Assembly: GCF_037940415.1 (NCBI RefSeq)
Contig: NZ_CP149798.1
Span: 992,001 to 1,056,000, forward strand
DNA length: 64,000 bases
From: Streptomyces sp. f51
GTDB taxonomy: Bacteria; Actinomycetota; Actinomycetes; Streptomycetales; Streptomycetaceae
Reading direction: 5' to 3'
The translations under genes were made by a program, and so were the position numbers. The stretch's first letter is position 1. Each line of letters begins with the position of its first letter. The notes under the pieces were generated by a model. It made no database searches. It was not told the DNA's origin and worked only from the letters and a program-made list of their open reading frames with translations. Shown piece after piece: positions 35,153-47,789 of this stretch.

Positions 35153-35476
35153 TCAGGCGCCGGAACCACCGAACTCGCGCTCCAAAGAGGCGATCTGGTT
35201 CGAGCCGAGACCGCGGACGCGGCGGCTCTCGGAGATCCCGAGTCGCTCCATGATCTGCTTGGCGCGGACCTTGCCCACGCCCGGCAGGGACTCCAGGAGA
35301 GCGGAGACCTTCATCTTGCCGACGACGTCGTTCTCCTGGCCCTGCTTGATGACCTCGTGAAGGGACGCGCCGGAGTGCTTGAGTCGATTCTTGACCTCGG
35401 CCCGCTCCCGGCGAGCCGCGGCGGCCTTTTCGAGCGCGGCTGCGCGCTGTTCAGGGGTAAGGGGCGGAAGAGCCAC
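35153..35476 (-). CDS. sihf: Actinobacterial integration host factor (sIHF/mIHF)
   Basis: A 107-residue nucleoid protein: an N-terminal basic helix rich in Ala, Arg and Glu ('[23 protein letters not shown]'), then a helix-two-turn-helix DNA-binding domain with '[19 protein letters not shown]' and '[17 protein letters not shown]'. It matches streptomycete sIHF in length and pattern; this family is unrelated to enterobacterial IHF. It binds DNA without strong sequence preference and affects compaction and development. The GTG is at 35476. gmk follows 37 bp downstream. Confidence 0.93.
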   Translation of the reverse strand: MALPPLTPEQRAAALEKAAAARRERAEVKNRLKHSGASLHEVIKQGQENDVVGKMKVSALLESLPGVGKVRAKQIMERLGISESRRVRGLGSNQIASLEREFGGSGA

Positions 35477-35784
35477 GCCTACGTCACCTCGGATGTCGAA
35501 CTGTCGGATACGGACCGGTGAGGGACCTGGTCGCCCCTCACCGGGGAGCCCGGGCTACACGCTCGCCCGTTGATTCCCGCCGCCTTCACAGCGCGGGAGG
35601 TGCTCCCACTCGTCGGAGACTAGCGGGCAAGTGCGCCGGAGTCAGCGAGAACAGAGGAAAAGTCCTGGTCAGCCTCCCTGGAGCCCGACATTTACGACAT
35701 ACCTCCCCGGATTTGAGAATGTATTCAGACTCGCGGCTCCGGGAAGGCACCCGTCGGAGGTCCCTCGAACGGCTGTCGCAGCTC
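35477..35784. other. pyrF-sIHF intergenic region (308 bp)
   Basis: No gene is supported. The stretch should hold the sIHF promoter (minus strand) and the end of the pyrD-pyrF transcript. No confident hairpin or promoter pair was identified. Confidence 0.5.
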
Positions 35785-36627
35785 TCAGGCGGCCGCCACG
35801 GCGGCCCTGATCTCCTCCGCGAAGCCCTCGGCCGACTCCCGCAGGGCCATGACGTCGGGACCGTGACGAAGGACACCCCGGCTCACGTTCGGGACGACGT
35901 TGCGCACGGCGGACCCGAACACCCCCGCCAGATCGGCGGCGGTCGCACCCTGGGCGCCGATGCCGGGCGCGAGGAGCGGGCCGTTGATCTCCAGGTCGTA
36001 CGAGGAGAGGTCGCCCAGGGTCGCGCCGACGACCGCGCCGAAGGAACCGAGGGGCCTCTCGTCCGCGTTCTCGGCGGCCAGGTGCGCGAGCATCGTCGCT
36101 CCGACGTTCCGCCCGTCGGCGCGCACGGCGTGCTGCACCTCGCCGCCCTCCGGGTTGGAGGTGAGCGCGAGCACGAAGAGGCCGGCCCCGCTCTCGCGCG
36201 CCAGCTCCACCGCGGGCTTCAGCGAGCCGTAGCCCAGATACGGCGAGACGGTCAGCGCGTCCGAGAACAGGGGCGCGTCCTTGCGCAGGAAGGTCTCGGC
36301 GTACGCGGCCATGGTCGAGCCGATGTCGCCGCGCTTGGCGTCCATCACGACCAGCGCACCGGCCGCCCGGGCCTGTTCGACGGACTTCTCCAGGACGGCG
36401 ATCCCGCGCGAGCCGAACCGCTCGAAGAACGCGCTCTGCGGCTTCAGGACGGCGACCCGCTCGGCGAGCGCCTCGACGACCGTGCGGCTGAACCGCTCCA
36501 GACCGGCGATGTCGTCGCCGAGCCCCCACTCGGCGAGCAGGGAGGCGTGCGGGTCGATCCCCACGCACAGGGGACCGCGCTCGTCCATGGCGCGGCGCAG
36601 GCGCGCGCCGAAGGGTTCCAGGCTCAT
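35785..36627 (-). CDS. pyrF: Orotidine 5'-phosphate decarboxylase
   Basis: A 280-residue enzyme for the last step of UMP synthesis, of the type 2 (mycobacterial-like) subfamily. 'PLCVGIDPHASLLAEWGL' opens the barrel, and 'VVMDAKRGDIGSTMAAYAETF' holds the catalytic Lys-Asp set. The ATG at 36627 overlaps the pyrD stop as ATGA, so pyrD and pyrF are coupled. Confidence 0.95.
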   Translation of the reverse strand: MSLEPFGARLRRAMDERGPLCVGIDPHASLLAEWGLGDDIAGLERFSRTVVEALAERVAVLKPQSAFFERFGSRGIAVLEKSVEQARAAGALVVMDAKRGDIGSTMAAYAETFLRKDAPLFSDALTVSPYLGYGSLKPAVELARESGAGLFVLALTSNPEGGEVQHAVRADGRNVGATMLAHLAAENADERPLGSFGAVVGATLGDLSSYDLEINGPLLAPGIGAQGATAADLAGVFGSAVRNVVPNVSRGVLRHGPDVMALRESAEGFAEEIRAAVAAA

Positions 36628-37730
36628 GCGGGCTTCCTCACGTCGGCGCCGACCGCGTCGGCGAGGGTGGCGTACGGGCTCGTCCGCAGGCGGGCGGCGA
36701 GTCCCTTGTGGATGGCGCGGCCCCAGAAGGGACCCTCGTAGATGAAGGCGCTGTAGCCCTGGACCAGCGTGGCGCCGGCCAGGACGCGCTGCCAGGCGTC
36801 CTCGGCGTTCTCGACGCCGCCGACACCCACCAGGGTGATCCGGTCGCCCACGCGCGCGTAGAGGCGCCTCAGGACCTCCAGGGAGCGTGCCTTGAGCGGC
36901 GCGCCGGACAGGCCGCCGGTCTCCTTCACCACGGAGGGGTCGGACGTCAGCCCGAGTCCCTCGCGGGCGATGGTGGTGTTCGTGGCGATGATCCCGTCCA
37001 GGCCGAGCTCGACGGCGAGGTCGGCGACCGCGTCGACGTCCTCGTCGGCGAGGTCGGGCGCGATCTTGACGAGGAGCGGGACGCGGCGGTCCGTGACGGC
37101 GCGGTCGGCGGCCTCGCGCACGGCGCTGAGGAGCGGGCGCAGCGCCTCGGTGGCCTGGAGGTTGCGCAGGCCGGGGGTGTTCGGCGACGACACGTTCACG
37201 ACGAGGTAGTCGGCGTGCCGGGCGAGGCGCTCGGTGGACTTCACGTAGTCGCCGACGGCCTCCTCCTCGGGGACGACCTTGGTCTTGCCGATGTTGACGC
37301 CGACGACGGTCCTGAAGACGGGCGTACGGGCCGCCAGGCGCTCGGAGACGGCCGCGGAGCCCTCGTTGTTGAAGCCCATGCGGTTGATCAGCGCGCGGTC
37401 CGGCACGAGGCGGAACAGCCGCTTCTTGGGGTTGCCCGGCTGAGGCTCACCGGTGACCGTGCCGATCTCGATGTGGTCGAAGCCGAGCATCGACATCCCG
37501 TCGATGGCCACGGCGTTCTTGTCGAAGCCCGCCGCGAGTCCGAAGGGCCCGTGCATGCGCAGGCCGAACGCCTCGGTGCGCAGTTCCTCGTACCGGGGCG
37601 CGAGGGCGGCGGCGACGAACGTGCGCAGGACGGGGACGCGGGCGACGAGGCGGATCCAGCGGAAGGCGAGGTGGTGGGCCTGCTCCGGGTCCATCCGCTT
37701 GAACACGAGACCGAAGAAGAGCTTGTACAT
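36624..37730 (-). CDS. pyrD: Dihydroorotate dehydrogenase (quinone), class 2
   Basis: A 368-residue membrane-associated flavoprotein. The N-terminal amphipathic helix region ('MYKLFFGLVFKRMDPEQAHHLAF') is typical of class 2 enzymes that reduce quinone; 'PFGLAAGFDKNAVAIDGM' and 'NVSSPNTPGLRNLQ' (catalytic Ser) are conserved. Of two ATGs six bases apart, the second (37730) is 8 nt after GAGG and is preferred. It is separated from carB by 99 bp with a terminator hairpin, so pyrDF may have its own promoter. Confidence 0.94.
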   Translation of the reverse strand: MYKLFFGLVFKRMDPEQAHHLAFRWIRLVARVPVLRTFVAAALAPRYEELRTEAFGLRMHGPFGLAAGFDKNAVAIDGMSMLGFDHIEIGTVTGEPQPGNPKKRLFRLVPDRALINRMGFNNEGSAAVSERLAARTPVFRTVVGVNIGKTKVVPEEEAVGDYVKSTERLARHADYLVVNVSSPNTPGLRNLQATEALRPLLSAVREAADRAVTDRRVPLLVKIAPDLADEDVDAVADLAVELGLDGIIATNTTIAREGLGLTSDPSVVKETGGLSGAPLKARSLEVLRRLYARVGDRITLVGVGGVENAEDAWQRVLAGATLVQGYSAFIYEGPFWGRAIHKGLAARLRTSPYATLADAVGADVRKPA

Positions 37731-37792
37731 GATCATGTCCTCTGAGGAGCCGGGTGAGGGACGCCTCTGGAAGGGTCAGGGGGCTCATGAAG

Positions 37793-37821
37793 AGGGGGAC
37801 ACCGTTTCCCGGTGTCCCCCT
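37793..37821 (-). terminator. Terminator between carB and pyrD
   Basis: A 12-bp perfect stem (AGGGGGACACCG / CGGTGTCCCCCT) with a 5-nt loop begins about 9 bp past the carB stop. It may end or attenuate the pyrR-carB transcript before pyrDF. Confidence 0.7.
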
Positions 37822-37829
37822 CGGGGCCG

Positions 37830-41130
<3,301 letters not shown>

Positions 41131-41138
<8 letters not shown>

Positions 41139-42288
41139 GCTGGCCCTCCATCAGGGATACGAAGCGGTCGAACAGGTAGGCGGCGTCGTGCGGTCCTGCC
41201 GCCGCTTCGGGGTGGTACTGGACGCTGAAGGCCGGCTGGTCGAGCAGCTGGAGGCCCTCCACCACGTTGTCGTTGAGGCAGACGTGGGAGACCTCGGCGC
41301 GGCCGAAGGGGGTCTGGGAGACCTCGTCGAGCGGGGCGTCGACGGCGAAGCCGTGGTTGTGCGCGGTGACCTCGACCTTGCCGGTCGTACGGTCCTGCAC
41401 CGGCTGGTTGATGCCGCGGTGGCCGTACTTGAGCTTGTACGTGCCGAAGCCGAGCGCGCGGCCGAGGATCTGGTTGCCGAAGCAGATGCCGAACAGCGGC
41501 GTCCTCCGGGCGAGGACCTCGCGCATCACGGCGACGGGACCGTCGGCGGTGGCGGGGTCACCGGGGCCGTTGGAGAAGAAGACGCCGTCCGGGTTCACGG
41601 CGTAGACGTCCTCGGCGGTGGCCGTCGCGGGCAGCACGTGGACCTCGATGCCGCGTTCGGCCATCCGGTGCGGGGTCATGCCCTTGATGCCCAGGTCGAC
41701 GGCGGCGACGGTGAACTTCTTCGTGCCGATGGCGGGGACGACGTACGTCTCCTTGGTGGCGACCTCGGCGGAGAGGTTCGCGCCCGTCATCTCGGGCGCC
41801 TGGCGCACCTGGGCGAGCATGGTGCCCTCGTCGGGCAGCGCGTTGCCGGAGAAGATGCCGACGCGCATGGCGCCGCGCTCGCGCAGGTGGCGGGTGAGGG
41901 CGCGGGTGTCGATACCGCTGATTCCGACGACGCCCTGGTTGCGCAGTTCGTCGTCCAGGGAGCGCCGCGAGCGCCAGTTGGAGGGCACGCGCGCGGGGTC
42001 GCGGACCACGTATCCGGCGACCCAGATCCGCTGCGACTCGGGGTCCTCGTCGTTGACGCCGGTGTTGCCGACGTGCGGGGCGGTCATCACCACGACCTGG
42101 CGGTGGTACGACGGGTCGGTGAGGGTCTCCTGGTAGCCGGTCATGCCGGTGGAGAACACCGCTTCGCCGAAGGTCTCCCCCACGGCCCCGTAGGAGCGGC
42201 CGCGGAAGACCCGGCCGTCCTCAAGGACGAGTACGGCGGGAAGCGCCTTCTCCCTCTGCGAGGCGTTCCCCTGGGTGGAGGTCGTCAT
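41131..42288 (-). CDS. carA: Carbamoyl-phosphate synthase small subunit
   Basis: A 385-residue glutaminase subunit. The N-terminal CPSase domain ('[37 protein letters not shown]') is followed by a class I amidotransferase with nucleophile Cys in '[17 protein letters not shown]' and His-Glu in '[12 protein letters not shown]'. The ATG at 42288 overlaps the upstream membrane-protein gene as ATGA. It overlaps carB by 8 bp. Confidence 0.96.
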
Positions 42289-42851
42289 CGTGCGCCTTCC
42301 GTTTCCGTCTTGTTGATCATGTCGTTCAGGGTGTCGGCCCATTCGTTGTGCTCGGCCGCGCGGTCGGAGCGGAATCCGGAGTCGAGGAGCCTGTCGCCGT
42401 GCGCCCAGGTGACGACCAGGAGTCCGCCCTCGGTGAGGACCTTGCCCGCGATGCCCTTGTCGAGCCGGGCCTCGCGCAGCTGCGAGGCCGGGATGAAGAA
42501 GTCGTCCGCTCCGGGGCGTACGACGTCGAGTCCCGCGTCCGTCAGGGTGAGCTCGACCCGGCTGCGCGTGCCCAGACCGTGCGCCACGATCCGGTCGAGC
42601 CACTGCCCGGCGGTGGTGGAGCCGTGGTAGCGGCCGCTCATGCCCAGTCTCGCCGGGCCGGTGTCTTCCGGCGCGGTGGGGAGCTCGGGCAGGTCGCCCT
42701 GGAGGGTGCCCCGCCACTTCCAGCCCTCGCGCATCAGCCAGTAGACGAGCGCCACGAAGAGGGCGAGACCGACGAGCCAGCCGATCCGGGCGGACCAGTC
42801 GGTCACTTCCGCGGACTTCTGGGCGGCGGCGATGGAGATGTGAGGTGTCAC
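42285..42851 (-). CDS. Uncharacterised membrane protein of the actinobacterial pyr operon
   Basis: A 188-residue protein with one strong membrane helix ('[18 protein letters not shown]', about residues 23-40). A cytoplasmic domain of about 140 residues follows, rich in beta-strands ('[32 protein letters not shown]'), suggesting a PH-like fold. The GTG at 42851 overlaps pyrC as GTGA, and its stop overlaps carA as ATGA, so it is translated in lockstep with pyrimidine enzymes. A membrane protein lies in the same place between pyrC and carA in mycobacteria (Rv1382). Function is unknown. Confidence 0.82.
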   Translation of the reverse strand: MTPHISIAAAQKSAEVTDWSARIGWLVGLALFVALVYWLMREGWKWRGTLQGDLPELPTAPEDTGPARLGMSGRYHGSTTAGQWLDRIVAHGLGTRSRVELTLTDAGLDVVRPGADDFFIPASQLREARLDKGIAGKVLTEGGLLVVTWAHGDRLLDSGFRSDRAAEHNEWADTLNDMINKTETEGAR

Positions 42852-44134
42852 GCGAGCTTCCCGTCGACGAGTGTGGCCTTGCCCCGCAGCCAGGTGTGGG
42901 TGACCAGGCCCGGCAGCTCACGGCCCTCGTAGGGGGTGTTGCGGCTGCGCGAGGCGAAGCCGGCGGGGTCCACGGTCCCACGGTATGCCGTGTCCACGAG
43001 CGTGAGGTTGGCGGGCTCACCTGCCGAGACGGGACGTCCGTGGCCGGTGGCCCGGCCGATCGCGGCGGGCTTCACGGACATGCGGTCGGCGACGCCGGCC
43101 CAGTCCAGGAGCCCGGTCTCGACCATCGTCTGCTGGACGACGGACAGCGCGGTCTCCAGACCGACCATGCCCATCGCCGCGGCCGCCCACTCGCAGTCCT
43201 TGTCCTCGTGCGGGTGCGGCGCGTGGTCGGTGGCGACGATGTCGATCGTGCCGTCGGCCAGCGCCTCGCGCAGCGCCATGACGTCCCGCTCGGTGCGCAG
43301 CGGCGGGTTGACCTTGTAGACCGGGTTGTACGAGCGCACCAGTTCGTCCGTGAGGAGCAGGTGGTGCGGGGTGACCTCGGCGGTGACGTCGATGCCGCGG
43401 GACTTGGCCCAGCGGACGATCTCGACGGAGCCGGCGGTCGACAGGTGGCAGATGTGGACGCGGGAGCCGACGTGCTCGGCGAGCAGGACGTCCCGGGCGA
43501 TGATCGACTCCTCGGCCACCGCGGGCCAGCCGCCGAGTCCGAGCTCGGCGGAGACGACGCCCTCGTTCATCTGGGCGCCCTCGGTGAGGCGGGGTTCCTG
43601 GGCGTGCTGGGCGACGACTCCGCCGAACGCCTTCACGTACTCGAGGGCTCGGCGCATGATCACCGCGTCGTCCACGCACTTGCCGTCGTCGGAGAAGACC
43701 GTGACGCCCGCGGCGGACTCGTGCATGGCGCCGAGCTCGGCGAGCTTCTTGCCCTCCAGGCCGACGGTGACGGCGCCGATGGGCTGCACGTCGCAGTAGC
43801 CGTGCTCCTGTCCGAGCCGGTAGACCTGCTCGACCACGCCGGCGGTGTCGGCGACCGGGAAGGTGTTGGCCATGGCGAACACGGCCGTGAAGCCGCCGCT
43901 CGCCGCGGCACGGGTGCCGGTCAGCACGGTCTCGGAGTCCTCGCGGCCCGGCTCGCGCAGATGGGTGTGCAGGTCGACCAGGCCCGGCAGCAGCACCTTG
44001 CCCTCGGCCTCCACGACCTCGGCGCCCTCGGCGGACAGCCCGGTGCCGACGGCCTCGATGACCTCGCCGTCGATCAGGACGTCCTGCGGCTCGCCGCCGA
44101 GCACCCGCGCACCACGGATAAGGATCTTGCTCAT
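42848..44134 (-). CDS. pyrC: Dihydroorotase
   Basis: A 428-residue type I dihydroorotase. The metal-binding HxH is in '[20 protein letters not shown]', and a further ligand Asp is in '[15 protein letters not shown]'. The ATG at 44134 follows GGAGAAG and lies 4 bp after the pyrB stop. It catalyses ring closure of carbamoyl-aspartate, the step after PyrB. Confidence 0.96.
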   Translation of the reverse strand: MSKILIRGARVLGGEPQDVLIDGEVIEAVGTGLSAEGAEVVEAEGKVLLPGLVDLHTHLREPGREDSETVLTGTRAAASGGFTAVFAMANTFPVADTAGVVEQVYRLGQEHGYCDVQPIGAVTVGLEGKKLAELGAMHESAAGVTVFSDDGKCVDDAVIMRRALEYVKAFGGVVAQHAQEPRLTEGAQMNEGVVSAELGLGGWPAVAEESIIARDVLLAEHVGSRVHICHLSTAGSVEIVRWAKSRGIDVTAEVTPHHLLLTDELVRSYNPVYKVNPPLRTERDVMALREALADGTIDIVATDHAPHPHEDKDCEWAAAAMGMVGLETALSVVQQTMVETGLLDWAGVADRMSVKPAAIGRATGHGRPVSAGEPANLTLVDTAYRGTVDPAGFASRSRNTPYEGRELPGLVTHTWLRGKATLVDGKLA

Positions 44135-44138
44135 GGTC

Positions 44139-45116
44139 TTACTTCTCCTCGGTACGGGTGTGGGTGACGGCGGGCTCGTTGCCGCCCAGGAGCAGGTACA
44201 GGACGGCCATGCGGATGGAGACACCGTTGGCGACCTGCTCGACGACGGTGCAGCGCTCGGAGTCGGCGACCTCGGCGGTGATCTCCATGCCGCGGACCAT
44301 CGGGCCGGGGTGCATCACGATGGCGTGCTCCGGCATTCTCGCCATGCGCTCGCCGTCGAGCCCGTAGCGACGCGAGTACTCGCGCTCGGTCGGGAAGAAC
44401 GCCGCGTTCATCCGCTCGCGCTGCACGCGCAGCATCATCACGGCGTCGGACTTGGAGAGGGTGCTGTCGAGGTCGTACGAGATCTCGCAGGGCCAGCTCT
44501 CCACACCGACCGGCACCAGGGTGGGCGGGGCGACGAGGGTGACCTCGGCGCCGAGGGTGTGCAGCAGGTCGACGTTGGAGCGGGCGACGCGGCTGTGCAG
44601 GACGTCGCCGACGATCGTGATGCGCTTGCCTGACAGGTCCTGGCCGATCCCGGCGTCCCGGCCGACGAGCCGGCGGCGCATGGTGAAGGCGTCGAGCAGG
44701 GCCTGCGTGGGGTGCTGGTGGGTGCCGTCGCCTGCGTTGATCACGGCGGCGTCGATCCAGCCGGAGGTGGCGAGGCGGTAGGGGGCTCCCGAGGCGCCGT
44801 GCCGGATGACGACGGCGTCGACGCCCATCGCCTCCAGGGTCTGGGCGGTGTCCTTGAGGGACTCGCCCTTGGAGACGCTCGACCCCTTGGCGGTGAAGTT
44901 GATGACGTCGGCGGAGAGGCGCTTCTCGGCGGCCTCGAAGGAGATCCGGGTCCGCGTCGAGTCCTCGAAGAAGAGGTTGACGACGGTGCGGCCGCGCAGG
45001 GTCGGCAGTTTCTTGATCGGCCGGTCGGCGACCCGGGCCATCTCCTCGGCGGTGTCGAGGATCAGGACGGCGTCGTCGCGGGTGAGGTCGGCGGCCGAGA
45101 TGAGATGACGCTGCAT
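44139..45116 (-). CDS. pyrB: Aspartate carbamoyltransferase catalytic subunit
   Basis: A 325-residue enzyme. '[19 protein letters not shown]' is the carbamoyl-phosphate loop, '[17 protein letters not shown]' and '[13 protein letters not shown]' are the other active-site blocks. No pyrI regulatory subunit is present. It lies 80 bp downstream of pyrR and 4 bp before pyrC. Confidence 0.96.
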   Translation of the reverse strand: MQRHLISAADLTRDDAVLILDTAEEMARVADRPIKKLPTLRGRTVVNLFFEDSTRTRISFEAAEKRLSADVINFTAKGSSVSKGESLKDTAQTLEAMGVDAVVIRHGASGAPYRLATSGWIDAAVINAGDGTHQHPTQALLDAFTMRRRLVGRDAGIGQDLSGKRITIVGDVLHSRVARSNVDLLHTLGAEVTLVAPPTLVPVGVESWPCEISYDLDSTLSKSDAVMMLRVQRERMNAAFFPTEREYSRRYGLDGERMARMPEHAIVMHPGPMVRGMEITAEVADSERCTVVEQVANGVSIRMAVLYLLLGGNEPAVTHTRTEEK

Positions 45117-45196
45117 CTGTCAGGCTCCGTAAGGGAATTCAGGGAGGATTCGGGCATGCGGGCGCGCGGCGGCGCACTGCGGCGTGGGCCGGAGTG

Positions 45197-45822
<626 letters not shown>

Positions 45823-45825
45823 ATC

Positions 45826-45854
45826 ATTAAAGGACGTCGGATTTGCGCCATCAA
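45826..45854 (-). promoter_or_regulatory. pyrR operon promoter
   Basis: On the minus strand TTGATG (45849-45854) and TTTAAT (45826-45831) are separated by 17 bp, a good housekeeping-sigma promoter. It would place the transcript start near 45819, leaving a leader of only about 30 nt. Confidence 0.6.
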
Positions 45855-45941
45855 CGGTACCAGCCCGGCAACGCGGCTGATCACATCAGTTTGAGCCACC
45901 CCCGGTGACACCCGCCCGGGGCCGGTCGAAAATCCTTCGGC

Positions 45942-45971
45942 TTGACGGGGGAGAGTAACGCTGCGTAACCT
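45942..45971 (+). promoter_or_regulatory. bldD promoter
   Basis: TTGACG (45942-45947) and TAACCT (45966-45971) with an 18-bp spacer; the transcript start would fall near 45978, about 54 nt before the ATG. Confidence 0.6.
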
Positions 45972-45984
45972 CACAGTGAGTCAC
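45970..45984. promoter_or_regulatory. BldD box in the bldD promoter
   Basis: CTCACAGTGAGTCAC matches the published BldD pattern (nTnACnCnGnGTnAn) at all but one defined position and contains AGTGA-g-TCACC. It spans the predicted transcript start, as expected for the known bldD autorepression. Confidence 0.75.
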
Positions 45985-46031
45985 CAGCCGCGCGGCGGAG
46001 CCGCACGTTGATACAGCGTCCGGGGAGCTAT

Positions 46032-46532
46032 ATGTCCAGCGAATACGCCAAACAGCTCGGGGCCAAGCTCCGCGCCATCCGCACCCAGCAGGGCCTTTCC
46101 CTCCATGGCGTGGAGGAGAAGTCGCAGGGCCGCTGGAAGGCGGTCGTGGTCGGTTCGTACGAGCGCGGCGACCGCGCCGTCACCGTACAGCGTCTCGCCG
46201 AGCTGGCGGACTTCTACGGAGTGCCGGTCCAGGAACTGCTTCCGGGCACCACGCCGGGCGGGGCCGCCGAGCCGCCGCCGAAGCTGGTCCTCGACCTGGA
46301 GCGGCTGGCGCACGTGCCGGCCGAGAAGGCGGGCCCGCTCCAGCGCTACGCGGCGACGATCCAGTCCCAGCGCGGCGACTACAACGGCAAGGTGCTGTCG
46401 ATCCGCCAGGACGACCTGCGCACTCTCGCCGTGATCTACGACCAGTCCCCCTCGGTCCTGACCGAGCAGCTGATCAGCTGGGGCGTCCTGGACGCGGACG
46501 CGCGCCGCGCGGTCGCCCACGACGAGGGCTGA
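46032..46532 (+). CDS. bldD: BldD developmental master repressor
   Basis: A 166-residue transcription factor holding back Streptomyces sporulation genes. The N-terminal Xre-type helix-turn-helix (residues 5-72) shows 'LGAKLRAIRTQQGLSLHGVEEKS'. The C-terminal domain has the cyclic-di-GMP signature R114-G-D116-X8-R125-Q-D-D128, through which tetrameric c-di-GMP joins two monomers. The ATG at 46032 gives 'MSSEYAKQLG', the known N-terminus. A BldD box lies in its promoter. It is divergent from pyrR. Confidence 0.97.
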   Translation: MSSEYAKQLGAKLRAIRTQQGLSLHGVEEKSQGRWKAVVVGSYERGDRAVTVQRLAELADFYGVPVQELLPGTTPGGAAEPPPKLVLDLERLAHVPAEKAGPLQRYAATIQSQRGDYNGKVLSIRQDDLRTLAVIYDQSPSVLTEQLISWGVLDADARRAVAHDEG

Positions 46533-46561
46533 ATCTTCTAGGGACAGCTCAGCAGAAACGT

Positions 46562-46607
46562 GCCGCCGGGGTGGCCGGAACCTGATGGTTCCGGCCACCC
46601 CGGCGGC
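46562..46607. terminator. Bidirectional terminator, first hairpin after bldD
   Basis: A 21-bp perfect stem (arms start GCCGCCGGGGTGGCCGG) with a TGAT loop, 30 bp past the bldD stop. Confidence 0.85.
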
Positions 46608-46639
46608 CGTCTGCGGGCCCGGGACGTCTTCCGGGTACG

Positions 46640-46689
46640 GGAACGCCGGAGGGCCCGCAGCGATCACGCTGCGGGCCCTCCGGCGTTCC
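46640..46689. terminator. Bidirectional terminator, second hairpin before nusB end
   Basis: A 23-bp perfect stem (arms start GGAACGCCGGAGGGCCC) with an ATCA loop. A third, weaker hairpin (46688-46713, CCGTACG / CGTACGG outer arms) abuts it, 14 bp from the nusB stop. Confidence 0.85.
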
Positions 46690-46726
46690 GTACGCCCCCT
46701 CGGGGCCGTACGGCTCTGGCTGTCGG

Positions 46727-47161
46727 TCAGTCCTCGTCGCGGCGGAGCGACGGCTTCAGGTCCTTCAGCCGGCCCAGCAGGCCGTTCACGAACGAGGGCG
46801 ACTCGTCCGTGGAGAACTCCTTCGCCAGCTGCACCGCCTCGTCGAGCACCACGGCGTCCGGGGTCTCGTCGACCCAGATCAGCTCGTAGGCACCGAGGCG
46901 CAGGATGTTGCGGTCGACGACCGGCATCCTGTCCAGCGTCCAGCCGACGGAGTACTGCGCGATGAGGTCGTCGATGCGCCGCGCCTTGACGGCGTAGCCC
47001 TCGACGAGCTCCATCGTGTATTCGCTGACCGGGGGCTGCCGGGTGTCTGACCGGGAGTGCCGGATCCAGTCCGCGAGGACCGTCAGGACGTCCACACCGC
47101 GCTGGTCGCCCTCGAAGAGGATCTGGAAGGCGCGCTTGCGGGCCGTGTTGCGGGCAGCCAC
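46727..47161 (-). CDS. nusB: Transcription antitermination factor NusB
   Basis: A 144-residue all-helical RNA-binding protein acting with NusE on rRNA operons. 'ARKRAFQILFEGDQRG' and 'PVVDRNILRLGAYELIWVDETPDAVVLDEAVQLAKEFS' are characteristic. The GTG at 47161 lies 2 bp after the efp stop, so efp and nusB are coupled. Confidence 0.95.
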   Translation of the reverse strand: MAARNTARKRAFQILFEGDQRGVDVLTVLADWIRHSRSDTRQPPVSEYTMELVEGYAVKARRIDDLIAQYSVGWTLDRMPVVDRNILRLGAYELIWVDETPDAVVLDEAVQLAKEFSTDESPSFVNGLLGRLKDLKPSLRRDED

Positions 47162-47163
47162 GG

Positions 47164-47730
47164 TTAGCTGTTCACCCGGCCGAGGTAGTCGCTGGTGCGG
47201 GTGTCGACCTTGATCTTCTCACCGGTGGTGATGAAGAGCGGGACCTGGATCTGGTGACCGGTCTCCAGGGTGGCGGGCTTGGTGCCACCGGTGGAGCGGT
47301 CGCCCTGGACGCCGGGCTCGGTCTCCTGGATGACCAGCTCGACGGCGGCCGGCAGCTCGACGAAGAGCACCTCGCCCTCGTGCTGGGCCACGCTGGCCGT
47401 GAAGCCCTCGATCAGGAAGTTGGCGGCGTCGCCGACGGCCTTGCGGTCGACCATGAGCTGGTCGTAGGTCTCCATGTCCATGAAGACGAAGTACTCGCCG
47501 TCCATGTACGAGAACTGCATGTCGCGCTTGTCGATCGTGGCCGTCTCGACCTTGACGCCGGCGTTGAACGTCTTGTCGACGACCTTGCCGGAGAGCACGT
47601 TCTTCAGCTTGGTGCGCACGAAGGCCGGGCCCTTGCCGGGCTTGACGTGCTGGAACTCGACGACGGACCAGAGCTGGCCTCCGTCGAGCTTGAGCACCAG
47701 GCCGTTCTTGAGGTCGTTCGTGGAAGCCAC
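47164..47730 (-). CDS. efp: Elongation factor P
   Basis: A 188-residue translation factor relieving stalls at polyproline. The tip loop reads 'VKPGKGPAF', with K33 in the palindromic Pro-Gly-Lys-Gly-Pro setting that actinobacterial EF-P uses without lysine modification. The three beta-barrel domains are complete, ending '[14 protein letters not shown]'. The GTG at 47730 begins 'ASTNDLKNG'. It is upstream of nusB and downstream of an M24 peptidase-like gene. Confidence 0.96.
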   Translation of the reverse strand: MASTNDLKNGLVLKLDGGQLWSVVEFQHVKPGKGPAFVRTKLKNVLSGKVVDKTFNAGVKVETATIDKRDMQFSYMDGEYFVFMDMETYDQLMVDRKAVGDAANFLIEGFTASVAQHEGEVLFVELPAAVELVIQETEPGVQGDRSTGGTKPATLETGHQIQVPLFITTGEKIKVDTRTSDYLGRVNS

Positions 47731-47789
47731 GGTTGCGGAATCTCCTGGACTGACGTGGACGACCCCGGCGCTCGCGCGCAGCCCGGAAG

